Shown: positions 9,713 through 16,847 of the stretch, in pieces
Layout: the number at the start of each line of letters is the position of its first letter
How positions within the stretch are numbered: the stretch's first letter is position 1
Source of the DNA: an uncultured Collinsella sp.
GTDB taxonomy: Bacteria; Actinomycetota; Coriobacteriia; Coriobacteriales; Coriobacteriaceae
DNA: 41,644 nt
Direction of reading: 5' to 3'
Assembly (NCBI GenBank): GCA_947001705.1
Contig: CAMQHT010000018.1
Coordinates: 1 to 41,644 of the forward strand
Position numbers and translations under genes: made by a program
The notes under the pieces: model-generated
The model's input: the letters and a program-made list of their open reading frames with translations, nothing else
Databases searched by the model: none
What the model was told of the DNA's origin: nothing

Positions 9713-10250
9713 CGGAAACCTCCACGGTCTGGACGGTAGTCTTGGACGGCAAAAAACGGACGCGCGCGGTCGTACCCGGCGCGCCGAGCATGGTATCGCA
9801 GGCTTCTTCGATGCGCTGCTGCATCGCGGTAGCCAGAGATGCCACGTCCTTATCGTCAAGCGCGATAGCCTCGACCTTAAAACGGACGTGCGAATCGTCG
9901 GGGCCTTGGACGCGAGCCTCGACATGCTCGACCATCACGCGGTCGTCACGCTCGGCAGCAGCCCTGGCGCACGAAGAAAGCGCCGCAAGGGTAACCTCGA
10001 TATTGCGCTCCCCCGCCGGATGCACGCAGGACGGTTCGCGACGGGCGAACATCAGGCGGAAAAAGCTTACCAGCACGCCGATCGCCACGACGCCGGCGCA
10101 CGCCGTGACGACGATGCGCGGCATGGGGTCGCGCATCAGCAGCATAAAGCGATACGTATACGGCCCCCAAAACTGGCAGACAAGCGTACCCAGCGCCACG
10201 ATGGTGGCGGCAAGATACACGATCGCTAGGGCTCGTTTGAGTACGCGCAC
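9705..10250 (-). CDS. amaP: AmaP-like membrane anchor for Asp23
   Basis: 181 residues from a GTG with an AAGGGAG site. It has two N-terminal membrane segments (about 7-28 and 45-66) joined by a loop containing GPYTYRFMLLMRD. A soluble C-terminal domain then resembles the Asp23-like fold of AmaP: NIEVTLAALSSCARAAA, then VRFKVEAIALDDKDVASLATAMQQRI. AmaP anchors Asp23 to the cytoplasmic face of the membrane. It is the first gene of a three-gene unit, overlapping the next gene by 8 bp, so the products are likely made together. Confidence 0.82.
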   Translation of the reverse strand: MRVLKRALAIVYLAATIVALGTLVCQFWGPYTYRFMLLMRDPMPRIVVTACAGVVAIGVLVSFFRLMFARREPSCVHPAGERNIEVTLAALSSCARAAAERDDRVMVEHVEARVQGPDDSHVRFKVEAIALDDKDVASLATAMQQRIEEACDTMLGAPGTTARVRFLPSKTTVQTVEVSGE

Positions 10251-10304
10251 GCGGCGCTCCCTTCAAATCTCGGCTCTCGAAATGCAGAACGGTTCGCATC
10301 ATTA

Positions 10305-10347
10305 TAAAAGAGCCGGGTCCGGTGCTCTACGCACGCGGATCCGGCTC
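10305..10347 (-). terminator. terminator of yebC
   Basis: The 12-bp stem 10310-10321 with 10336-10347 has one G-T pair. On the minus strand it is followed by TTTTATAAT. It lies between the end of yebC and the start of amaP and separates the two transcription units. Confidence 0.85.
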
Positions 10348-10416
10348 ATCTATTCCACGAGGCTTGCATGCTCGCTTCATTATGCCCAGATATGCACGGC
10401 TTAACCCGTGCGAGCG

Positions 10417-11223
10417 CTACTCCTCCTCGAGGGCAGCGATGACCTCGTCGGTCATGTCCATGGTGCTGTAGACGTCCTGGACGTCGTCGAGCTCCTCAAG
10501 ACGGTCGATGAGGCGCTGAACCTTCTTGGCGTCGGCGCCGGAGACCTCGGTCGGGGTGGTCGGGACCATGGTGGTCTCGGAGCCCTTGACCTGGACGCCC
10601 TGCTCCTCGAGCGCCTTGGAGACAGCCATGACCTCGTTGGCAGTAGTCCAGACGATCCACTCCTCGCCGGCATCCTCGTAGTCCTCGCCACCGGCCTCGG
10701 CGATGGCCATCATGAACTCATCCTCGTCACCGGCAGCACCGTTGGCGATCATGGTCTCCTTCTTGGCGTTCTCGTCCAGGATCTCCTTGGCGACGACGAT
10801 CTGGCCCTTGCGCTCAAACTGGAAGGCGACGGAGCCGGAGGTGCCCAGGTTGCCACCAGCGTGGGAGAAGGCGGAACGGACATCAGCGGCGGTACGGTTG
10901 CGGTTGTCGGTCAGGCAGTCGACGTAGACGGCGACACCGGCGGGACCGTAGCCCTCGTACACGATGTTCTCGTAGACGGCGGCGTCAGCACCCGAACCAA
11001 AAGCCTTGTCGATAGCGGACTTGATCTTGTCCTTAGGCATGGACTGAGCCTTGGCCTTGGCAACGGCAGCGGCGAGGCTGGCGTTGTTCTCGGGCAGCGG
11101 GTCACCGCCGAGACGGGCAGCAACGGTGATGTTGCGGCTGAGCTTGGAGAAGAGGGCGGAACGCTTGGCGTCCTGCGCGCCCTTACGATGCTTGGTTGTG
11201 GCCCACTTAGAGTGTCCGGACAT
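10417..11223 (-). CDS. yebC: YebC/PmpR family protein (translation or transcription regulator)
   Basis: 268 residues, starting MSGHSKWATTKHRKGAQDAKR, the near-universal YebC opening. The conserved VYENIVYEGYGPAGVAV and NRNRTAADVRSAFSHAGGNLG stretches follow. YebC proteins were first described as DNA-binding regulators and have more recently been linked to relieving ribosome stalling; which applies here is unknown. The usual length is about 240-250 residues. The extra length is in an acidic insertion around residues 160-185 (ANGAAGDEDEFMMAI). An AGGAG site precedes the ATG. It appears monocistronic, with its own terminator at 10305-10347. Confidence 0.95.
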   Translation of the reverse strand: MSGHSKWATTKHRKGAQDAKRSALFSKLSRNITVAARLGGDPLPENNASLAAAVAKAKAQSMPKDKIKSAIDKAFGSGADAAVYENIVYEGYGPAGVAVYVDCLTDNRNRTAADVRSAFSHAGGNLGTSGSVAFQFERKGQIVVAKEILDENAKKETMIANGAAGDEDEFMMAIAEAGGEDYEDAGEEWIVWTTANEVMAVSKALEEQGVQVKGSETTMVPTTPTEVSGADAKKVQRLIDRLEELDDVQDVYSTMDMTDEVIAALEEE

Positions 11224-11368
11224 ACGTGTCTCCTATCGGTTTCGACCTAAAGCCCAGCGCAGATGCTCGGGCAATATAAACAAACGTCGTTATGATATAC
11301 CTACTGGCCTGCAAGATAAACCCCAAAATGAAGGCGTCGTGATGATGGCCCCTTTGGTGCAGCAAAGA

Positions 11369-11392
11369 AACCTGACCCCAATGCACCAGGTT
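11369..11392 (-). terminator. hairpin at the DUF6020 stop codon
   Basis: AACCTG/CAGGTT arms overlap the TAA at 11391-11393. On the minus strand the stem is followed by TTTCTTTG. Part of the sequence (GGGGTCAGG) resembles the GGGAC-type repeats elsewhere in the window, so it may be both repeat and terminator. Confidence 0.55.
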
Positions 11393-13574
11393 AGAACCAG
11401 AGGAAGTCACTGCGGGTGACGGTGGCGCCGATGGCGAAGGGCATGCAGGCGATGACCGGATACAGGTAGCGCATGTAGGTCGAGCCGTTGCACGGACCAA
11501 TCAGGCACACGGCGAGCACGCCCAACAGCGGCACCCAGATCGCCAGCGCACGCCATGAATGACGACGCAGCAGGTAGACCACCACGGCGATCATAATCCA
11601 CACATAGGTGGCCGAGCTCATGGTGAGCGAAATAAACGGGATGCGCTGCACCGCCACACGGTACAGATTGATCAGGTGGTCGCACCAGCGCACCACGTTG
11701 CTGTCAACCGGATGGAAGTCGAAGTACTTGAGGTTGTCGGGACGCGCCATGATCTCGGCACTACGCGCCGTGCTGTAGACCCAGGCATCGCGCGCGCTCG
11801 GATAAAAGTAGCCGTAATAGTTATTGATGAGCGCCGAGATATAGCACTCGGGATCCTTTTTGAACATCTGCGCCCAGACCTCAAAATAGGCCTTGATGTC
11901 CTCCTGCGAGGCGTACTCGTTAAAGCAATTTTTGACGGAGTCCGACTTATCCGGGTTGTAACGGCGGCCCAGATTCTCGTACTTGAGCACCCGGTCGATC
12001 ACGGCGCGCTCCTCGTCGGTCACCAAACCGTCGCAAGGAGCCTCCACGATGGTGCCGTCCTCCTTTACCGTGGGGTTGACGCCCGAGTTGAGGCCGTCGT
12101 GCTTTTGGACGAAACGAGCCGTCTGTTGGAACGGAATCGAGAGGATTTCGCGCTTGGAACCAGGCGTGATGTCGTGCGCCGGCATAAAGACCTTGGTGAA
12201 GTACATATTAGAGGCAAGGCAGAGTGCGAGCACCGCGAGGACGCCAACCCAGCGGAAGCGCGGCGTGGCGCATGAGACCGCGGTGCCCGTCTGCTTAGCC
12301 GCACGACGGGCGACATGTACATCCCATGCGCAAAACGCCGCCGCAATCACGCAGGCCGCCAACGGAAAGACCAGACCGCCATTGCGCAAAAACGTGGAAC
12401 CCATGGCAGCCAGCGCAAGCAACAGCCAGTCGTGGCGCGCAAAGAGCACGGGCCTCTGTTCGCCCGCACGCTCGGCATTGGCATCACGACGGGGCAAGCC
12501 ACATGCCACGAGCTTGACGGTCTGTACCAGCAGCACCAAAAACGCGTCGGCAAAGAGCACGTCTTTGGTGAGCAACGCCGCGTAGTTAGAGAACATCGGC
12601 ATAAACGCAAAGAACAGCAGGATCGTACCGCGAACCGGCAGGCTCACGCCCAGTTTGCGCAGCGACGAAATGGAATAGGCCATGCAGGCAGCCGTGATGA
12701 CAAATTGAGCGCAGGTATAGATGATGAGGCCCGCGTTAGCGCTGTTGAACAGCGAAAGCCCCAGTTGAACGCACGAGCCGATAATGGCCGTGTGCACTAC
12801 GGGATGGTGCCCGTTGAGCAGCACGTTGGGGTTGAGCAGGCGCAGGTAGTCGCTCGTGCCATTGGGATAGTTGAACCACTGGCGAATCTGCGCACCCGTA
12901 TCTCCCATAAAAAGGCCGGGCAGCGAAGCGATGAGCGTGGGCGCCCAGGCGATCATAAGCACCAGGAAGGGCCCGGCAAAGGGATGGACCGAGAGCACGG
13001 CGTGAGCCACACGCCATACGCGGCCAAAGTGCGCTTCGGAAAACGGAATGCGCCGAGAGCTCAGCCAATCCAGGCACTCAAAAGCCAGATAGAAGGCCAC
13101 GATCGCTAGGAGCATCCAGCCCGCGCCGCCAATCCAGGCGCAGATGATGCGGGCCTTGTCGCCAAGAACAATCTCGGCCGAGTCGATAAGGTCGTAGCTG
13201 CGGCCGAACACCATGCAGATGGCGAAAAACAGCGACGGCAGAATAATCGATGGGCGCCAGGTGTCGCCACGGCCAAAGAACACGTAGCGAAACGGCAGCG
13301 TGAGCAGGCAGGCAAGCGCAAGCAGCATGACCGCGTCGGTATGGCCGGCAAACGAGAGGAGCACCTCGTAGCACACGTACAGCATGCCCGAGGCTTTGGG
13401 GTCAATCGCCAAGACTGCGTTGCTCGACACCGGGGCGGGATCGATGGAAAACGCCGTGGTCGCCAACAGCGCGAGCAGAAATGCGATGAGCGTCTGCTTG
13501 GCGGGGTAGCGCTTAAACCAGACGATGCGGGCAGCGTCGCGCGCAGCCGTTGTGGAGAGATCGGAATCCTTCAC
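11391..13574 (-). CDS. DUF6020-type polytopic membrane protein (GT-C-like)
   Basis: 727 residues from a GTG start. It has about 12 hydrophobic segments, beginning with QTLIAFLLALLATTAFS near residue 28. Between segments 3 and 4 of the core is a conserved-looking extracytoplasmic stretch, GLFMGDTGAQIRQWFNY and LNGHHPVVHTAIIG. A large hydrophilic loop (about 470-610) comes before the last segments. The acidic residue after a membrane segment and the NGHHP motif resemble GT-C glycosyltransferases that use lipid-linked sugars, and DUF6020 proteins of Gram-positive bacteria look like this. I infer a role in modifying cell-envelope polymers, without direct evidence. A 44-bp repeat lies 24 bp upstream of the start and a hairpin covers its stop. 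Confidence 0.8.
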   Translation of the reverse strand: MKDSDLSTTAARDAARIVWFKRYPAKQTLIAFLLALLATTAFSIDPAPVSSNAVLAIDPKASGMLYVCYEVLLSFAGHTDAVMLLALACLLTLPFRYVFFGRGDTWRPSIILPSLFFAICMVFGRSYDLIDSAEIVLGDKARIICAWIGGAGWMLLAIVAFYLAFECLDWLSSRRIPFSEAHFGRVWRVAHAVLSVHPFAGPFLVLMIAWAPTLIASLPGLFMGDTGAQIRQWFNYPNGTSDYLRLLNPNVLLNGHHPVVHTAIIGSCVQLGLSLFNSANAGLIIYTCAQFVITAACMAYSISSLRKLGVSLPVRGTILLFFAFMPMFSNYAALLTKDVLFADAFLVLLVQTVKLVACGLPRRDANAERAGEQRPVLFARHDWLLLALAAMGSTFLRNGGLVFPLAACVIAAAFCAWDVHVARRAAKQTGTAVSCATPRFRWVGVLAVLALCLASNMYFTKVFMPAHDITPGSKREILSIPFQQTARFVQKHDGLNSGVNPTVKEDGTIVEAPCDGLVTDEERAVIDRVLKYENLGRRYNPDKSDSVKNCFNEYASQEDIKAYFEVWAQMFKKDPECYISALINNYYGYFYPSARDAWVYSTARSAEIMARPDNLKYFDFHPVDSNVVRWCDHLINLYRVAVQRIPFISLTMSSATYVWIMIAVVVYLLRRHSWRALAIWVPLLGVLAVCLIGPCNGSTYMRYLYPVIACMPFAIGATVTRSDFLWF

Positions 13575-13597
13575 AGTCCAAAGAGCCTTTCTAGAAA

Positions 13598-13641
13598 CCT
13601 ACCAAAAAGGGACAGGTTTATTTTGGCAGGTTTTATCTGGG
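13598..13641. repeat. 44-bp dispersed repeat, copy 2
   Basis: It matches copy 1 (8731-8774) and copy 3 (37120-37163) with only a few differences, in the opposite plus-strand orientation to both. It lies between lgt and the DUF6020 gene, upstream of the latter's ribosome site, and would be transcribed into its leader. Confidence 0.9.
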
Positions 13642-13674
13642 GAAACGTTACGGTTCTGTCATCATTGCCCAGCA

Positions 13675-13721
13675 AACCACCACAAAGGTGCCTGCCCCCT
13701 TTGTGGTCGTATGTGGTGGTT
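13675..13721. repeat. GGGAC-type hairpin overlapping the lgt stop
   Basis: Two alternative stems compete: 13679-13688 with 13698-13707 (10 bp, loop TGCCTGCCC), and 13675-13684 with 13712-13721 (10 bp). The second stem takes in the first two bases (13720-13721) of the reverse-complemented lgt stop codon. The core nearly matches the hairpin at 36935-36971. Confidence 0.8.
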
Positions 13722-14541
13722 AAGCGTCGAGGTAGATGCGCTGGGGGCGATTGCGGTGTCGGGCAAAGATGACGAGCGCCAGGCCCGCAATAACGAGCGG
13801 AAGGCTCAGCAGCTGACCCATCGTGATGACGCCGCCCAGCAGATAGCCAAGCTGGGCGTCGGGCACGCGCACGAACTCGACGAGGAAGCGGACGATGCCG
13901 TAACCCATCACAAACACGCCCATAAACGTGCCCTGGGGCAGCAGCGGCTTTTTGCGGCTGAGCACCTGCAAGATGCAAAAGAGTACGATGCCCTCCAGGA
14001 ATGCCTCGTAGAGCTGGGAGGGGTGGCGCGGCATGTCGCCCGCGGTGCCGCCAAAGATCACGCCCCAGGGCAGATCAGTCGGCTTGCCCCACAGCTCGCC
14101 GTTGACAAAGTTGGCGCAACGTCCCAGGCACAGGGCCAGCGGAGCGCCAATGACGGCAAGATCGGCCAACGTCCACGCATCGAGCTTGTACATACGGCAC
14201 ACGAGCACGCCGCCGATGATGCCGCCCACCAAGCCGCCATGGAAGCTCATGCCGCCTTCGTTGGTGGCAAAGATTTCGAGCGGATGCGCCCAGTAGTAGC
14301 CGTCGCCGTAAAAGATGACGTAGAACAGGCGGGCGCCAATGATAAGGCCAAAGACCACGCCGACCACGACACTCGTCAGGTCGTCAATCGTGATGTTAAA
14401 GCCCCAGCGACGCTGTGTGCGGTACATGACGACCGCCGTGAGCAGAGCGCCGACCACGTAGGCCAGGCCGTACCAGTAGATGGTGATGGGGCCCGCCGAG
14501 ATCGCGACAGGATCAAGCATATGGTAGAAGTCGTTGAGCAT
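13720..14541 (-). CDS. lgt: prolipoprotein diacylglyceryl transferase
   Basis: 273 residues from an ATG with an AGGAGGG site; a longer upstream frame has no ribosome site. Lgt is an integral membrane enzyme that moves diacylglycerol from phosphatidylglycerol to the lipobox cysteine of prelipoproteins. Seven hydrophobic segments are visible. Conserved blocks present are the WYGLAYVVG region, MSFHGGLVGGIIGG, the signature-like GRCANFVNGELWGKPTD, and HPSQLYEAFLEG. The usual signature reads GRxGNFxN; here Ala replaces the Gly, a mild change. A lipoprotein substrate is encoded in this window (the binding protein at 37280). A hairpin repeat overlaps its stop. Confidence 0.96.
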   Translation of the reverse strand: MLNDFYHMLDPVAISAGPITIYWYGLAYVVGALLTAVVMYRTQRRWGFNITIDDLTSVVVGVVFGLIIGARLFYVIFYGDGYYWAHPLEIFATNEGGMSFHGGLVGGIIGGVLVCRMYKLDAWTLADLAVIGAPLALCLGRCANFVNGELWGKPTDLPWGVIFGGTAGDMPRHPSQLYEAFLEGIVLFCILQVLSRKKPLLPQGTFMGVFVMGYGIVRFLVEFVRVPDAQLGYLLGGVITMGQLLSLPLVIAGLALVIFARHRNRPQRIYLDA

Positions 14542-14650
14542 GTCGACCCTCCTACTCCCTACATACAAATGCGGCCGCGGGCCTTGCGCTCGCAGCCGCA
14601 TATTTGGGCGTAACGTCTATGCGGAGTATGCCGTCCGCAGCTTTCGCATC

Positions 14651-14929
14651 TTAAAACGGCGCGTACTCGTCGTACAGGTCGTCGGTCTCGCCGGAAGCAT
14701 TAACCTGCTCAACGCGGGTAACGCCGGGCACATGCTCCTTCAGGATGCGCTCGATACCCATGGAAAGGGTTAGCGAGCTCATGGGGCAGCCGGCGCAGGC
14801 GCCCTGCAGCTCCAACTTGACAACACCCTCGTCGTCGACGCCCACATACTCCATATCGCCGCCATCGGCCTGCAGGTTGGGGCGAATCTCTTCAAGAACC
14901 TTCTTAAGCAGCTCTTCGTTAACAGCCAC
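14651..14929 (-). CDS. NifU C-terminal domain protein (Fe-S carrier)
   Basis: 92 residues from a GTG with an AAAGGAG site. The whole protein is one NifU C-terminal (Nfu) domain: VLEEIRPNLQADGGDMEYV, then LQGACAGCPMSSLTLSMGIE with the cluster-binding C45xxC48. Nfu proteins hold a [4Fe-4S] cluster at a dimer interface and pass it to client apoproteins. No nifS/iscS or sufBCD genes are nearby, so it appears to be a stand-alone carrier. A perfect CGCGGGC-AC-GCCCGCG dyad (14952-14967) lies just upstream and might be an operator or leader hairpin. Confidence 0.93.
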   Translation of the reverse strand: MAVNEELLKKVLEEIRPNLQADGGDMEYVGVDDEGVVKLELQGACAGCPMSSLTLSMGIERILKEHVPGVTRVEQVNASGETDDLYDEYAPF

Positions 14930-14951
14930 AGGGGCTCCTTTCTCACAATAA

Positions 14952-14967
14952 CGCGGGCACGCCCGCG
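14952..14967. promoter_or_regulatory. GC-rich dyad upstream of the nfu-type gene
   Basis: Seven-base arms CGCGGGC and GCCCGCG are separated by two bases, 23 bp before the GTG start. It could be an operator or leader stem. No other features are clear in the 170-bp gap apart from the repeat at 15051-15118. Confidence 0.35.
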
Positions 14968-15050
14968 GACAGGGGCTATGTTACTACAGCCATGTACCCG
15001 CTTAGGCGCCAGCCATGCGTGCGGACACGACTTTCACGAGCAGTCAATTT

Positions 15051-15118
15051 GGGACGGGGCTCTTTTGGCTGTTTTGCCGCCAGCTGGCGTTGGCACGCGC
15101 TACTGCCGAGCCTGTCCC
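15051..15118. repeat. imperfect GGGAC-type inverted repeat at the comEB 3' end
   Basis: GGGACGGGGCTC (15051-15062) pairs imperfectly with GAGCCTGTCCC (15108-15118). Inside is a 12-bp perfect palindrome, CGCCAGCTGGCG (15078-15089). The right arm lies in the last codons of comEB, so the end of that protein (GTGGQARQ) seems repeat-derived. Confidence 0.5.
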
Positions 15119-15624
15119 CCGGTACCAATCTGGACATCGACGATGACCTGGCGGTAGCTGATGCCGCAGGAGTCGAGAATGCGGCGGCTGATACGGCCGT
15201 CATCGGTGTCGGCATATTTATTGTCCAGGTAGACGACCTCGCCCACGCCCACCTGCGCCAGGATCTTGGCGCAGTCGTGGCACGGGAACAGCGTGACGTA
15301 AACCGTGGAACCCTCGAGGTCCTTGAGCGAGCCACGGTAGTTGAGCACGGCGTTGGCCTCGGCATGGACCACGTAGTTGTGCTTGTCCTGCAGCGGGTCA
15401 TCGCTCGTACCCCACGGGAAAAAGTCGTCGTTGAGCGCCGAGGGCGTGCCGTTGTAACCCACCGAAAGGATGCGGTGGTTGGTGCTGGCGATGCACGCTC
15501 CCACCTGCGTGTTGGGGTCCTTGCTGCGGCGCTGCGCGGCGATGGCCACGCTCATAAAGAACTCGTCCCAGCTAATAACGTCGCGGCGCTTGCCCGACGC
15601 GGTTTGATGAAGATCGTCCGACAT
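15100..15624 (-). CDS. comEB: dCMP deaminase (ComEB family)
   Basis: 174 residues from an ATG 9 bp after GGAGG; an upstream in-frame ATG at 15660 has no good ribosome site. The cytidine/deoxycytidylate deaminase zinc site is intact: HAEANAVLN (H87, catalytic E89) and FPCHDCAK (C115, C118). The nucleotide-binding GYNGTPSALNDD stretch is present. The enzyme deaminates dCMP to dUMP, feeding dTMP synthesis, in the cytoplasm. It precedes the nfu-type gene on the same strand, separated by a repeat. The C-terminal tail overlaps that repeat. Confidence 0.93.
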   Translation of the reverse strand: MSDDLHQTASGKRRDVISWDEFFMSVAIAAQRRSKDPNTQVGACIASTNHRILSVGYNGTPSALNDDFFPWGTSDDPLQDKHNYVVHAEANAVLNYRGSLKDLEGSTVYVTLFPCHDCAKILAQVGVGEVVYLDNKYADTDDGRISRRILDSCGISYRQVIVDVQIGTGGQARQ

Positions 15625-15706
15625 GGCAGACACCTCCGCAATCGCAATAGTTTGGCCCATTGTAGCAGGTGAAAGGTAGGGGCGCTTATCCCACCAGCCC
15701 CTCGCC

Positions 15707-16558
15707 CTACGCGCAGCGGGGCTTTTGGTTGATGCGGTAGAGCTCGGCGAGACCCCGCAACGTCAGCGCGTCGTCTACCGTCAGGCTATGGCCGACCAGC
15801 GCCGCAAGTGCCTCGGCATCGTCGCCGGTAATGACGATGGGCACATCGCCCTCTCCCGCGGCCTTGGTCGCGCGCATCTCGGCAAGCACCATGTCGAGCA
15901 TTCCGTCGATGCGGGCTACCTCGCCCAAAACCACACCCGAGCGCATGGCCTCGCGCGTGTTGCGTCCGATGACGTGCGTTGGCGCCGAGGGCTCAACCTG
16001 GGGTAGGCGCGCTGCTGCCGCCGAAAGCGAACGGGCGCCGAGGGCCAGGCCTGGCGCGATAACGCCGCCCACAAAGGTACCGTGCACGTCGATGACCTCG
16101 ATATTGGTCGTCGTGCCCAGGTCAATCACGATGCACGGCGAGCCGTAGACGGCGCGGGCCGCCACGGCATCGGCGATGCGGTCGGGGCCGATCTCGGCCG
16201 GATCGTCGTAGTGCACGGGTATGCCGGTCTTAAGTCCCGGCCCCACGGTGAGCACGCGCCCCGTGCAGGTGCGGGAAAGTGCCGCCTTCCACGGGCGCTC
16301 GAGCGCCGGGACTACACAGCTCAGCACGGCCGCGGCGGGTGCAAGCACCCCGGGCACACCTGCATCGGCGGCGAGCGCGCCCATGACCTGCATAAGTCGC
16401 ATGCGCGCTTCGTCGGCCGTAATGCTCGACGGCGTCGTGATCTCGCATGTCGCAAGCGGACATTCCTGCGCCGCGGCCGAATCCTCTGCAAACAGGCCAA
16501 AGCGAATGAACGTGTTGCCCACGTCGACCGTCAATATATATGCGCACCCATTAAGCAT
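15707..16558 (-). CDS. coaX: type III pantothenate kinase
   Basis: 283 residues, slightly longer than the usual 255-260. The ASKHA-fold kinase motifs are all present: VDVGNTFIRFG (D12), IGPDRIADAVAA, and CIVIDLGTTTNIEVID. CoaX catalyses the first step of coenzyme A synthesis, phosphorylating pantothenate with ATP, and unlike CoaA is not inhibited by CoA. The start has an AAAGGAG site. It lies 82 bp upstream of comEB on the same strand and is divergent from the OPT transporter. Extra residues are in an Ala-rich stretch after residue 60. Confidence 0.95.
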   Translation of the reverse strand: MLNGCAYILTVDVGNTFIRFGLFAEDSAAAQECPLATCEITTPSSITADEARMRLMQVMGALAADAGVPGVLAPAAAVLSCVVPALERPWKAALSRTCTGRVLTVGPGLKTGIPVHYDDPAEIGPDRIADAVAARAVYGSPCIVIDLGTTTNIEVIDVHGTFVGGVIAPGLALGARSLSAAAARLPQVEPSAPTHVIGRNTREAMRSGVVLGEVARIDGMLDMVLAEMRATKAAGEGDVPIVITGDDAEALAALVGHSLTVDDALTLRGLAELYRINQKPRCA

Positions 16559-16595
16559 CGTCGGCGCTCCTTTCGTCTGCCCAGCAGTATATCCC

Positions 16596-16673
16596 GATGA
16601 TTATTCTGGGACGGGGATTTAAAAATCATTGCGTACCTGATGATTTTTAAATCCCCGTCCCAGAATAATCATC
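16596..16673. repeat. 34-bp perfect inverted repeat in the coaX-OPT divergent gap
   Basis: Arms 16596-16629 and 16640-16673 match perfectly, with a 10-base loop (TGCGTACCTG). Each arm contains GGGACGGGGATTTAAA. It lies just before coaX and could form in the coaX leader, but its symmetry and length look like a mobile hairpin repeat rather than a terminator. Confidence 0.92.
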
Positions 16674-16684
16674 CTTCGGCTTCG

Positions 16685-16737
16685 TTTGGGATAGCTAAAA
16701 AAGCCCAGTCCCAAATTAACTGCCGTGCCGCTATACT
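16685..16737 (+). promoter_or_regulatory. possible OPT promoter overlapped by a small hairpin
   Basis: TATACT at 16732-16737 is a good -10 box. The matching -35 position (17-bp spacing) falls in TCCCAA (16709-16714), a poor hexamer that is also the right arm of a TTTGGGA/TCCCAAA hairpin (16685-16691 with 16709-16715). The loop contains GCCCAGTCCC, again the GTCCC core. Confidence 0.4.
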
Positions 16738-16794
16738 GGTGCGCGGTCGTTTGCGAGCTCACGCGGCGGCCCTTGGTAACCCGACTTCCCGCGC

Positions 16795-16833
16795 CGTATC
16801 CGTAACGGCGCTCCCGGGGGAAGCGGATATACG
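16795..16833 (+). promoter_or_regulatory. leader stem before the OPT ribosome site
   Basis: CGTATCCG (16795-16802) pairs with CGGATATACG (16824-16833), with a two-base bulge, ending just before the AAAGGAG site. It may influence translation. No known riboswitch class is recognised. Confidence 0.35.
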
Positions 16834-16847
16834 CAAAGGAGTTTTAT

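Noticed and set aside
12315..13109. 264-codon plus-strand frame
   Set aside because: It is antisense to the DUF6020 gene, His/Arg/Gln-rich, with no ribosome site.
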